Shown here one piece after another: positions 10,525 through 18,796 of a stretch of 64,000 nt of DNA. Location: contig NZ_JAAZWE010000002.1 in NCBI RefSeq assembly GCF_013185185.1, forward strand, positions 809,595 through 873,594, given 5' to 3'. How positions within the stretch are numbered: position 1 is the stretch's first letter; every line of letters starts with the position of its first letter. The position numbers and the translations under genes were made by a program. The notes under the pieces are model-generated. The model ran no database searches, was not told the DNA's origin, and worked only from the letters and a program-made list of their open reading frames with translations. Origin of the DNA: Saccharibacillus endophyticus. Its GTDB lineage: Bacteria; Bacillota; Bacilli; Paenibacillales; Paenibacillaceae.

Positions 10525-11106
10525 TCAGGGTGCGGCGGTAAATCCTTGCGTCAAAAAAGTAAACATATGACGCTTCAGCTCTTCCTTCGACATCGGCGGG
10601 TGATGCATCTCCCATTCGCCGGTTAACGCAACGAACAGCTTCAGCATGCCAAAAGCGATCACCTCGGCATTGCCTTCGCGGATCGAACCTTTTTCCATCG
10701 ATTCGCGGATCACGCGTTCGAGGAATTCCAGAACGACGCTCTCCACCTTGAACAGCGCGGCCTTCGCCTGCGGCGTTCCGATATCCCGCAGTTCCTGCGA
10801 CAGCTTCAAGAACAGCTCATGCTCCTCGCGGAATTCCAGAATCGCATCCAACGCTTGATAAACATTTTCGAAAAAAGGTCGTTCGGCGTGGATCTCGGCT
10901 TCGGCCCGACGGCGCAGCTCGCGAATCGCACCCAGCAAAATTTCGTCGAACAGCTCTTCTTTGTTTTCGAAAAAGGTATAGATGGTCCCTTTGCCCACAT
11001 TGGCGATCTTCGCAACCTGGTCCATCGTGGTCGCTTTGTATCCGAATAGCGAGAACGACTGGGCAGCCGCATGCAGTACCTGCTCGCGGCGGTCGACGAC
11101 AGCCAT
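10525..11106 (-). CDS. TetR/AcrR family transcriptional regulator
   Basis: This is a 193-residue regulator. The N-terminal helix-turn-helix (residues about 8-55, with FGYKATTMDQVAKIANVGKG then TIYTFFENKEELF) is diagnostic of TetR. The remaining helices form the ligand-binding part, whose ligand is unknown. It is followed by its own terminator and then the YhgE/Pip gene. The matching inverted repeats upstream of both genes suggest that it represses itself and the transporter-like gene. Confidence 0.92.
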   Translation of the reverse strand: MAVVDRREQVLHAAAQSFSLFGYKATTMDQVAKIANVGKGTIYTFFENKEELFDEILLGAIRELRRRAEAEIHAERPFFENVYQALDAILEFREEHELFLKLSQELRDIGTPQAKAALFKVESVVLEFLERVIRESMEKGSIREGNAEVIAFGMLKLFVALTGEWEMHHPPMSKEELKRHMFTFLTQGFTAAP

Positions 11107-11134
11107 ATTCCCCCTCCTCTTTCTTTTAATTATA

Positions 11135-11162
11135 TGACTAAAAAAATAAAATGGTCATTCGG
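11135..11162 (+). promoter_or_regulatory. predicted TetR operator upstream of its own gene
   Basis: TGACTA (11135-11140) and TGGTCA (11152-11157) are separated by 11 bases, the same spacing as at 10443-10465. The flank ATGGTCATTCGG is shared with that site. Confidence 0.55.
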
Positions 11163-11231
11163 TCAATCTCAATTTATCATAGCCTTTTCCGAATGGCAAG
11201 CTATTTCTCTTATTCGATTCTTTATGATTTG

Positions 11232-11261
11232 AAAAAAGCCCTTTCCGTCTTGACGGAAAGG
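11232..11261 (-). terminator. terminator of UPF0173 gene
   Basis: On the minus strand the 10 bp stem CCTTTCCGTC/GACGGAAAGG has a 2-base gap between its arms and is followed by GC and six T. It lies 65 bp after the hydrolase stop. Confidence 0.8.
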
Positions 11262-11325
11262 ACCTGTCAGAAGAATGCTGCCTCAAGCTTCTTAATTTCG
11301 AAACTCCAATGATGGCAACCTTCCG

Positions 11326-12009
11326 TTATACGTCGACGCTTTCACGATTTTTAAGAGGAACGCCTTCAATGCCGTCTTCCTTCAAGCCTGCGCAGAAAGC
11401 CTCGACATCCTGTTCGATCGCCGGGAACGTATTGTAGTGCAACGGAAGAACCTTCGGCGCTCCGATCCACTTGGCTGCAATGCGAGCATCTTCAGGACCC
11501 ATCGTAAAGAAATCCCCGATCGGAAGTGCCGCAATATCGATGTCGTTCAATTCGCCGATGATCTTCATATCGCCGAACAACGCGGTATCGCCTGCATGGT
11601 ACAGCGTTTTGCCGCCCAGCGTCAGCAGAATTCCTGCCGGTTCGCCGCCATAAATGACACGGTCGCCCACGGTCAGCGAAGAGCTATGGAAAGCCAGCGT
11701 ATACTTGACTTTAAAACCATCGAATTGATGCGAACCGCCGATGTTCATCCCGACTGCTTTTACGCCTTGTTCCAGACAATAATTGGCCAGTTCAACCGGG
11801 GCAACAATCGGGCAATCGTTAGCTTTGGCAATGCCGATCGAATCGCCGAAATGATCGCCGTGCGCATGGGTCAACAATACGGCATCCACTTTGATATCGG
11901 CAGGCTTGACTCCCGAATTCGGGTTGCCGGTCAGGAACGGATCGATGATGACGGATTTACCCCCGCCCTCCACCAATAATGCAGAGTGCCCGAGAAACGT
12001 AATTTTCAT
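11326..12009 (-). CDS. metal-dependent hydrolase, UPF0173 family
   Basis: This is a 227-residue metallo-beta-lactamase-fold hydrolase with the metal motif THAHGDHFGD at residues 47-56 and a second ligand region YHAGDTALFGD. Length and motifs match UPF0173 (B. subtilis YtkL-like); the substrate of this family is not established. The ATG at 12009 (MKITFLGHSALL) is chosen because GGAG lies 10 bases upstream and homologues start here. An ATG three codons earlier abuts the ribosome site. It is probably a single-gene transcript with its own terminator. Confidence 0.9.
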   Translation of the reverse strand: MKITFLGHSALLVEGGGKSVIIDPFLTGNPNSGVKPADIKVDAVLLTHAHGDHFGDSIGIAKANDCPIVAPVELANYCLEQGVKAVGMNIGGSHQFDGFKVKYTLAFHSSSLTVGDRVIYGGEPAGILLTLGGKTLYHAGDTALFGDMKIIGELNDIDIAALPIGDFFTMGPEDARIAAKWIGAPKVLPLHYNTFPAIEQDVEAFCAGLKEDGIEGVPLKNRESVDV

Positions 12010-12174
12010 AAACGACATGCTCCTTTCGCGTTCGAATGGACGTGCTTGAATAACGTGCGGCCACGTGTTCAAGAAACGGTTTTGCGTATACGACTTTCGC
12101 TTTATTATAACGCGTAAAGATATGTATACCAAATTCGCAATCGATTCGCTTAAAGACTTGCCTTTATCCATGAG

Positions 12175-13176
12175 TTATTTGAAAAAGGTGTGATGCCCGA
12201 TCTTCTTGACCGGTGTGCGCGTGTTGGGAATCGTCATATCTGTAGCCAACGAAATGGACACGAAATAATACGTGTCGTCCGGAACTTCCTTGCGGCCGTT
12301 CAAAGCTTCGGCAACAGCCTTAACGGAATCCTCGGATGGCGCGACACGATCAAAACGTCCGTTTTGGACAGGCGAAAACTGATATCTCTGGTAGATCACT
12401 TTTCTTACGGTATCGGGAAAATTGGCAGACCGAAGACGGTTCAGGACAACGTTGGCGACAGCCACTTTGCCTGCGTACGGTTCGCCTTCCGCTTCTGCCA
12501 TGACGATTCGTTCAAGCAAAAGCAGGTCTTCATTAGACAGATCATAGGTCCAGGTTGCCTGGGAAGCCTGATCTTGACTGAGCAGAGCAGTCCTAGTGAA
12601 AAACAGTTGGGTTGGGGGAGTAAGAGATTTTGCCGATTCTTTGGCTGCAGCGGTTTGGGCCTTTGCCGCGCTTTCTTTTTTCGAATCGACTTGTGCCGCG
12701 GATGCGGACTTCTGAGCGGAAACCGGCGTGGACGTAGCCTTTTCCTGTGTGCTCTTTTTTTGATTAGAGACGTTCGAAGTAGTCTCTTTTTGAGTAGTTT
12801 TCGAAGCGGCGGTCGTCGGGTTTTCGGACTTTTGTTTAGAAACGGACTTTTGTTCGGAAGCCGTTTTTTGTCCCGAAACAGACTTTTCTTGGGCAGCGGA
12901 CTTATGATCGCTTTGCTGCTTGTTCGCCGAAGAGCCCACCTTCTGCCCTTCATGTTGCGTCCAAGCGGCGGTCCTTGCCTTAAATTCCGGATGCAACGCG
13001 TTTTCGATCACCACGTCAGTCAGTTCGCAGGCCCCCATGCCCGCGCTTGTTACTTCCGCAGCTTCCGCATACGACGGGCGTACCCCATTCACTGCCCATA
13101 CGGTCCCTGCACAAACGAATATTAAGATCACGCCTACCAATAGCACGACCCAACGATTATTTTTAAGTTGTTCCAT
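12175..13176 (-). CDS. SleB-type cell wall hydrolase
   Basis: This is a 333-residue protein anchored by an N-terminal hydrophobic helix (residues about 8-30). A long linker rich in Ser, Lys, Gln, Ala and Thr follows (for example SVSGQKTASEQKSVSKQ). The C-terminal Hydrolase_2 (SleB/CwlJ) domain covers about residues 218-333 and holds the characteristic ERIVMAEAEGEPYAGKVAVA. Such enzymes cleave peptidoglycan, often spore cortex, as lytic transglycosylases. The low-complexity linker is unusual for SleB itself and suggests a wall-spanning housekeeping relative. The ATG at 13176 has AAGGAGG nearby, and the open frame upstream of it is not used. Confidence 0.85.
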   Translation of the reverse strand: MEQLKNNRWVVLLVGVILIFVCAGTVWAVNGVRPSYAEAAEVTSAGMGACELTDVVIENALHPEFKARTAAWTQHEGQKVGSSANKQQSDHKSAAQEKSVSGQKTASEQKSVSKQKSENPTTAASKTTQKETTSNVSNQKKSTQEKATSTPVSAQKSASAAQVDSKKESAAKAQTAAAKESAKSLTPPTQLFFTRTALLSQDQASQATWTYDLSNEDLLLLERIVMAEAEGEPYAGKVAVANVVLNRLRSANFPDTVRKVIYQRYQFSPVQNGRFDRVAPSEDSVKAVAEALNGRKEVPDDTYYFVSISLATDMTIPNTRTPVKKIGHHTFFK

Positions 13177-13306
13177 AATGTCCTCCTTGCCTCCTTGCTC
13201 TCGGCATACTCCCTTCCTATGTAACCGTTCGAATCGCATTTGAATCCGAATTTTGCCGAAAGTACGTTCGTGTTTTTTGGTGTTTTTACGGTTAGAAAGG
13301 GAAAAT

Positions 13307-13352
13307 CAAAAAAACGCACAAAGACTATTATAGCCCAGTTGTGCGTTTTTTT
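13307..13352. terminator. bidirectional-looking terminator
   Basis: A stem of about 14 bp (AAAAAAACGCACAA with its complement) gives T-runs on both strands. It lies downstream of the minus-strand gene at 13434-15044 and upstream of the SleB-like gene. Confidence 0.8.
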
Positions 13353-13433
13353 CATCTTTTTTTCATTTCTCAATGTTTTCCAGTACCTTCAAAGTAGCGT
13401 GCAGAGCCGCTTTTTCCGCTTTGAAAAAATTTT

Positions 13434-15044
13434 TTATGGAGTTTTTGTAAGCGTAATCTCACCACTTGAAGCACTCCATCCGACCGTCCATCCAAGGGCT
13501 TGCGTTACAGCTCGAACAGGGATTTGCGTTCGTCCATTTTCGGCAATCGCAACCGCGCCCAAACTTTGTTTAGCTCCATTTACCCAAAAAGCATCTTGAC
13601 CGATTTGGAACGTTACGGCAGCTCCGCCTTGCTTAAGCTGCACAGTCTTGGAAGATTTTGTGTATTTCACTTCAGCGCCTACGCTCTCTGCCAAATAACG
13701 CAGCGGAATATAGGTCGTATTGTTGCGAATAAGAGGGGATACATCCATCGTCATCGCCATGCCGTCTACGGTTACTGTGCGGCTGCCGACTTTAAGCTTG
13801 ATCACTTGCGGAGTCATGTCCGGCATAGTCGGCGTTCCCGGATCGGTCGTCGTCGGAGGCGTCGTCGTTGCGGGTTCGAACTTGGCCGGGAACTGCTTGA
13901 CGATCGCTTCGCCGAGCGCGCCCGAGAACATGAACATATGATGGTAAGCTTCGCGCGCGGTCGGATATACATTGGCGTAATTGCCTGCCGCATAGCCGTC
14001 GAAAGCGCTGATCAATTGGTCGATATGTTCGCGCAAACCGGCTTCGAGCGTGGCCTGCGGCAGATTCGGATTGGCCCCGGCGAAGAAGGTTGCTTGCTTG
14101 ACGATATAATCGGCGAGATTGGTTTTGGCAAGCTGTTGATTGGCTGTGTTTTTGGCTCCCGTCGCGGTTACGTAATCGACAAGGAATCCGATATGCGAAG
14201 CCCAGATCGGCTTGAACGCCGCACCGGCTTCATTCCCGTATACGGAAGAAACTGCCGCTGTCAGTTCATCCGTATTTTTCGAAAGAAGAGCCGCTGCATT
14301 TTGGAAATCCGGCGCGCCGTCAATTCCTTTTTGCATCGTCCATACGGCCAAAATGGCGTGTTCGCCAAGAATTTGATCCAATCCGGAGCGAAGATTCGAA
14401 GACGGACTGGTCAAATTCCCGGGGAATTGGGCCGGAAATTGTTTGACGATGGCTCCGGCGATCGCATCGCCTGTCATGTACATATGTTTATAGGCCATGT
14501 CTGCTTGCGAATAGGCTTGCGTATAATTTTTGGCTACGTAACTATCAAAGGCGGAGAGCAAATGATCGATATGCATTTTTAAACCTGCCTCAATAGTAGC
14601 TTGATTCAAGTTCGGGTTAGCGTCGGCAAAAAACTTCGCTTGCTGCACGCGGTAGGCATCCAGATTGTCCAGAGCTTTTTGCTTGCCTGCCGCATCCCCC
14701 GATTTGACTGCCGTAACATAGTCGACGAAGAATCCGATATGCGAAGCCCAGATCGGTTTAAAAGCGGCTCCGGCCTCCGCGCCGTATACGGAAGCGATCG
14801 CGGCGGTCAAATCGTCCGTGTTCGCACCGAGCGCGGCAGCGGACTGAGCAAAATCGCCTTTTCCGTCATAACCTTTCTGCATCGCGATAACGGCGAGCAG
14901 TGCATGTTCGCCGAGAACGCTTCCTAATGCGCTGCGCAAATCTTCCGCTTTCCCCTGCGTGGTCGGTGCAGCGGATGCAAGCGTCGGAACAAGCAGCAGG
15001 ATCACCAACAAAACCGAAATCGACTTCGCCAATCTTTTTCCCAT
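13434..15044 (-). CDS. secreted protein: duplicated His-rich domain plus copper amine oxidase N domain
   Basis: This is a 536-residue protein with a signal peptide (residues 1-25, ending TLASAA). Two homologous units of about 170 residues follow (roughly 35-205 and 215-390). Both contain LGEHA, GAAFKPIWASHIGF, EAGL and an HID plus SAFD segment, and both keep the same histidines. The C-terminus (about 405-536) is a copper amine oxidase N-terminal type domain (NNTTYIPLRYLAESVGAEV and TQIPVRAVTQALGW), which in Paenibacillaceae usually serves as a surface module rather than an oxidase. No known catalytic site was seen. The duplicated domain is not one I can name. Confidence 0.8.
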   Translation of the reverse strand: MGKRLAKSISVLLVILLLVPTLASAAPTTQGKAEDLRSALGSVLGEHALLAVIAMQKGYDGKGDFAQSAAALGANTDDLTAAIASVYGAEAGAAFKPIWASHIGFFVDYVTAVKSGDAAGKQKALDNLDAYRVQQAKFFADANPNLNQATIEAGLKMHIDHLLSAFDSYVAKNYTQAYSQADMAYKHMYMTGDAIAGAIVKQFPAQFPGNLTSPSSNLRSGLDQILGEHAILAVWTMQKGIDGAPDFQNAAALLSKNTDELTAAVSSVYGNEAGAAFKPIWASHIGFLVDYVTATGAKNTANQQLAKTNLADYIVKQATFFAGANPNLPQATLEAGLREHIDQLISAFDGYAAGNYANVYPTAREAYHHMFMFSGALGEAIVKQFPAKFEPATTTPPTTTDPGTPTMPDMTPQVIKLKVGSRTVTVDGMAMTMDVSPLIRNNTTYIPLRYLAESVGAEVKYTKSSKTVQLKQGGAAVTFQIGQDAFWVNGAKQSLGAVAIAENGRTQIPVRAVTQALGWTVGWSASSGEITLTKTP

Positions 15045-15236
15045 TCTCTGACAACTCCTTTTTATGGACTAGGCAGCCTGTACGGTAAGCTTACCATTTC
15101 CTATTATAACCATTTATATCCTTTTAAGCCATTAAAAGTTTAGGAGTCGGAAATTTTATTTGAAAATAGAGTCATCCATAGTAAAAGATTTTGCGAACGT
15201 TATAATAGAAGGGAGAATACTGAGAGGAGCTCCTGG

Positions 15237-15815
15237 ATGAACGAACAAGCGGAAGACCTCCAACTGATCCAGCGAATCGCGGATCGGGACGCGGGGGCGC
15301 TCGAACACTTATACGACACCTACGAACGACCTGTTTATGCATTTGCCTATCGGTTGTTGAACGACTCGATGGCGGCAGAGGAAGCGGTACAAGAGCTATT
15401 CATGCGCATCTGGAACAATGCAGGACGTTACGACTCCTCACATGGCAAGCTGTCGACCTGGATGTTCGCGCTCACGCGCAACATTTCAATCGATATGCTT
15501 AGACGGCGCAGCGCAAGAGCAGCAGCCATTCCGGTCGAGGACGAACATTTGAATGCCGTACTCGACGAAACATCGGACACCGAGCTGACTGTAGAGCGAA
15601 CGCTGGAAGGCGAACGCGTCTTGGCCGCGCTGCAAGAACTTGGCGACGAACAACAACAGGTCATCGACCTGATTTACTACAAGGGATTGACGCAGCAGGA
15701 AGTATCCGATCGCTGCGCAATCCCGCTCGGAACGGTCAAGAGCCGGGTCAGACTGGCCTTGAAACAGTTGCATAAGCGACTGGCGGGAATGGAAAGGGGG
15801 GAATCGCAAGCATGA
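15237..15815 (+). CDS. ECF-type RNA polymerase sigma factor
   Basis: This is a 192-residue sigma-70 family protein. Region 2 covers about residues 25-95 (AEEAVQELFMRIWNNAGRYD, then STWMFALTRNISIDMLRRR). Region 4 covers about 130-185 (QQVIDLIYYKGLTQQEVSDR, then LGTVKSRVRLALKQL). It resembles the SigK group paired with RskA-like anti-sigma factors. The stop overlaps the next start as ATGA, so the two are coupled. AGGAG precedes the ATG, and a TATAAT box is at 15201-15206 with no clear -35. Confidence 0.93.
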   Translation: MNEQAEDLQLIQRIADRDAGALEHLYDTYERPVYAFAYRLLNDSMAAEEAVQELFMRIWNNAGRYDSSHGKLSTWMFALTRNISIDMLRRRSARAAAIPVEDEHLNAVLDETSDTELTVERTLEGERVLAALQELGDEQQQVIDLIYYKGLTQQEVSDRCAIPLGTVKSRVRLALKQLHKRLAGMERGESQA

Positions 15816-16840
15816 GCGAACGCAAAGAATCAATGATGGAACTCGCCGAAGCCTATGTGCTTGGCGAACTGGACGCAACGGAACAGGCAGAATATGAAGC
15901 TTTTTTACATGACGATGCCCAAGAAAAACAACGCGTAACCGAATTGCGGGACACGACCGGCATGTTGGCGCTCGCCGTAAGACCAGCGGCTCCCCCAACA
16001 GGAATGAAAGGGCGGATTTTGGCGAATGTGCTGGGCAGCTCAGGCGCGGTTGATACGCAACAAGGACATGAGCCGGAAGCTTTGCTCGAGCAAGCAAAAC
16101 AGACGATTGAAGCTGAAGCCATCCGACGGGACGCCGAAGAACGCAGCAATATCATTCAAGCAACCGATGCCGTACAAGGATCTGCCGGAGCAAAAACAAG
16201 TCAGGGAGCCAATGTCGTCAGCTTGCCTGATCGTGCTCGAGATCAGACGACCGCTAGCGACTCGAAGAAAAAACTTCCTTCCGAGGCACGGACGGATAGC
16301 GAGCCGCGAAATCTACAAGCAAGGATCAGCCGCAGCCTATGGGCCGGTGCGGCTGCCCTTATGGCCGCAGCAGCCGTTATTTTAGCCATCTATTCCGGGC
16401 AGCTTCGCAGCGAGATGAACGAGATGCGCTCTAACCTGACAGCGATGGAGCAACGCGCATCGGATATGGAGCAGCAGTTGGCGGCCGCGAACGAGCCTGC
16501 CGTGGGTGCTCAAGTAGATCGTACGGTCGCGCTCGTCGGAAGCGAAGACGATCCGAACGCCTCCGGGATGGCCGCAATGGTCCAAGACGAAACCGGTACC
16601 CGTCTGGTGGTTCAAGCCAGCGATTTGCCTGCATTAAGCGGCAATGAAGCTTATCAAGTCTGGCTGATCAAAGACGGACAGCCGATCAATGCAGGCACTT
16701 TCCTGTCAGGCGACGGAAAAGGAGCCTTGACGTACACGATGGAGCCGGGCGATTACGACATGGTCGCGATTACGCTGGAACCGGATGCGGAAGGCGACCA
16801 ACCTCGCGGACGAATGGTTTTGACCGGAGCTTTGACTTAA
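15812..16840 (+). CDS. anti-sigma factor, RskA-like
   Basis: This is a 342-residue membrane protein. The N-terminal ZAS-like sigma-binding part spans about residues 1-75 (AEAYVLGELDATEQAEYEAF). A linker follows, then one membrane helix near 172-192 (LWAGAAALMAAAAVILAIYS), a short coiled coil, and an RskA C-terminal domain (EAYQVWLIKDGQPINAGTF near 275-295). It presumably holds the cotranscribed sigma factor at the membrane until an envelope signal releases it. The start overlaps the sigma stop by 4 bp. Confidence 0.88.
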   Translation: MSERKESMMELAEAYVLGELDATEQAEYEAFLHDDAQEKQRVTELRDTTGMLALAVRPAAPPTGMKGRILANVLGSSGAVDTQQGHEPEALLEQAKQTIEAEAIRRDAEERSNIIQATDAVQGSAGAKTSQGANVVSLPDRARDQTTASDSKKKLPSEARTDSEPRNLQARISRSLWAGAAALMAAAAVILAIYSGQLRSEMNEMRSNLTAMEQRASDMEQQLAAANEPAVGAQVDRTVALVGSEDDPNASGMAAMVQDETGTRLVVQASDLPALSGNEAYQVWLIKDGQPINAGTFLSGDGKGALTYTMEPGDYDMVAITLEPDAEGDQPRGRMVLTGALT

Positions 16841-16871
16841 GTTTCCTTCCATCCAGATAGATGTCGAAACA

Positions 16872-16923
16872 AAAGAACCCCTGAGGTTTCCGCGATTCTC
16901 CGCGGAAACCTCAGGGGTTCTTT
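16872..16923. terminator. perfect 23 bp stem terminator
   Basis: Arms 16872-16894 and 16901-16923 are exact complements around a 6-base loop. It follows the sigma/anti-sigma operon. The outer arm ends in TTCTTT on the plus strand and in TTCTTT TG on the minus strand, so it may work both ways. Confidence 0.75.
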
Positions 16924-17110
16924 GCATGCTTATGTCGTGTTCCGTATTCCTCATACTGCCGAAGGCGTACAATCTGCCTGGAGCGATGCTTTTCCGACAT
17001 TGCAAAAAGCCGGCTATCGTCTGAATGGCAAACCGGCTATTGAACGCTATTCGGGATTGTTGCTGCAACAAGGGCTATGCGAATTATGCATGCCGATCCT
17101 CCGACCCTAA
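16922..17110 (+). pseudogene. remnant of GyrI-like effector-binding protein (C-terminal part)
   Basis: The frame gives 62 residues matching the end of GyrI-like/AraC effector-binding domains: VFRIPHTAEGVQSAWSDAFP, then GYRLNGKPAIERY, then CELCMPIL. The normal N-terminal half of the domain is absent. The 5' edge runs into the terminator stem with no credible start, and the 3' end overlaps the end of the convergent phosphodiesterase gene by 27 bp. I read it as a truncated, decaying gene. A short functional protein starting at TTG 16922 is possible but unlikely. Confidence 0.6.
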
Positions 17111-17713
17111 CGGAAACTCCGCAATACGTTCGTACATCGGACGCTGATGCATATGCGTCCGGTACAGCACCGCCCGGTCCACCGTCCCGACGGACAAGGC
17201 CGGAGCCGTCGCGAGCTTCGACGGCTCAAAAGCTTTCTCGCCTGCCGCGTATTTGCGGGCCAGCGTCAAATGCGCATGGAAGCTTCGCTTCTCCCGCGCA
17301 AAACCCAACGGCGCAAGCGCCGCTTCCGTCGCCTCGGCCAAGCGACTCAACCCTTCCGAGCCTTCATTCGGCTCGGCGAACAACACGCGCGGCGCTTCGG
17401 CCAAGCCGAAAGTTCCCGCGCCCGCCACTCCCAGCGCGAACGGCGTCTCGCGCGCAAAAGCTTCCCTCAGCGCGGCCTCGATCGCCGCAATCTTCCCCTG
17501 TTCCACATCGCCGAGGAACTTCAGCGTAAAATGAGTATCCCGCCGATCCGTCCAGCGGCGAAATGCATCCGCGCCGAAAGCAAGCTCTGCCCATGACGCC
17601 AAAATATCCGCGATTTCTGCGCCGACCGGCACCGCGACAAAAATTCGCGGCCGGTCTTTTCCGATCGAAAGTTCGTTTTCGCGGCCCTGAACGTTCTCCC
17701 CCTGTTCGTTCAT
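17084..17713 (-). CDS. thpR: RNA 2',3'-cyclic phosphodiesterase (2H family)
   Basis: This is a 209-residue member of the 2H phosphoesterase family (formerly 2'-5' RNA ligase). The two HxTx motifs are HFTL at residues 61-64 and HLTL at 148-151. Members hydrolyse 2',3'-cyclic phosphate RNA ends. The ATG at 17713 has AGGAG nine bases upstream, and the longer open frame reaching 18118 lies antisense-frame inside the YihY gene and is not used. It follows the YihY gene by 2 bp, so they are probably cotranscribed. A 20-residue N-terminal extension is longer than usual. Confidence 0.9.
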   Translation of the reverse strand: MNEQGENVQGRENELSIGKDRPRIFVAVPVGAEIADILASWAELAFGADAFRRWTDRRDTHFTLKFLGDVEQGKIAAIEAALREAFARETPFALGVAGAGTFGLAEAPRVLFAEPNEGSEGLSRLAEATEAALAPLGFAREKRSFHAHLTLARKYAAGEKAFEPSKLATAPALSVGTVDRAVLYRTHMHQRPMYERIAEFPLGSEDRHA

Positions 17714-17715
17714 GC

Positions 17716-18582
17716 TTATCCGCTCCTTTTCGTCGCGTGCCGCACCGGTACGCGCTCGCTTTTGCCCGCTTTCAGCGTAGCATTGACCTCTCCGCCGACC
17801 ATTATGATGATGGAGCTGAGGTACAACCAGGTCAGCAGAATGATGATCCCCCCGAGACTGCCGTACGTTTTCGTGAAATTGCCGAAGTTGTTGACGTAAA
17901 ACGAAAACGCCAGCGAAGTAACGATCCAACCCAACGTCGCGAATACCGCGCCGGGAATCGCTTCGCGCAGTTTGATCTGCCGGTTCGGCGCGATCCAGTA
18001 CAGCGCCGTGAATACCGCGATCAATACCACGAGCGGGATGCAGTACTGAAGCAGTCCCCAGACGCGTTCGAAACCCGGCGGGTCGTTCAGCAGCTGATTC
18101 AACTGTCCGCCGATCCATCGTCCGAATACGAGCAGCAGGACGCTGACGAGCAGCACGACGCCCAGCACGAGCGTCGACAGCAGCGATACGAGACGGATCT
18201 GCCAGAACTTCCGGCTCTCTTCGACGTCGTAGGCTTTATTCAATCCTTTGATGACGGCGTTGATGCCTCTGGAAGCCGTCCACAGCGTCGCGATCATGCC
18301 GATCGACAGCAGCGCGCCGCTGCCTTGGGTCACTTCGCTCAAAATCCCTTCCACCGTATCCATGGCCGCTCCCGGAACCATCTCTCGCGCCAATCGCATC
18401 ATTTCCTCGATCGACAGATCGACATAGCCGACCAGCGTCACGATGAAAATCAGAAACGGGAAAAAAGACAAAAGCAAATAATAAGCAAGCTGGGCACCGA
18501 TCCCGCTCACCTCGTCGTCGCGAATGCGCACGAACAGCCGGTAACCGAAATCGAAAGCGTACATGGCGTATTTTCCGATCAT
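17716..18582 (-). CDS. YihY/BrkB family inner membrane protein
   Basis: This is a 288-residue protein with about six membrane helices. It has the family patterns AYYLLLSFFPFLIFIVTLVG near residues 35-55 and WTASRGINAVIKGLNKAYDV near 105-125, and ends with a basic tail. The ATG at 18582 follows AAGGAG at good spacing; an upstream ATG at 18609 lacks this. The family (formerly called RNase BN by mistake) has no firm function. Two bases separate it from thpR. Confidence 0.9.
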   Translation of the reverse strand: MIGKYAMYAFDFGYRLFVRIRDDEVSGIGAQLAYYLLLSFFPFLIFIVTLVGYVDLSIEEMMRLAREMVPGAAMDTVEGILSEVTQGSGALLSIGMIATLWTASRGINAVIKGLNKAYDVEESRKFWQIRLVSLLSTLVLGVVLLVSVLLLVFGRWIGGQLNQLLNDPPGFERVWGLLQYCIPLVVLIAVFTALYWIAPNRQIKLREAIPGAVFATLGWIVTSLAFSFYVNNFGNFTKTYGSLGGIIILLTWLYLSSIIIMVGGEVNATLKAGKSERVPVRHATKRSG

Positions 18583-18796
18583 AAATCGCTCCTTATAAGC
18601 GCTTTTCACGCGTTATTGGGCCGGATTCGCAGCGAAACCCGTTCCGCTTCGGGCAGTTATCGCTTCCTTGCCTACTCGTAGTATACCCGTTTTCACCTCC
18701 CTTCTCGCGTCAACGCGGCGGCAGGAAGATTTATGAAGCAAACTTTGCTAAGATAAACAGGTAGATTTTTTCGAAGCCGAAGGAGGAATACCCGAA

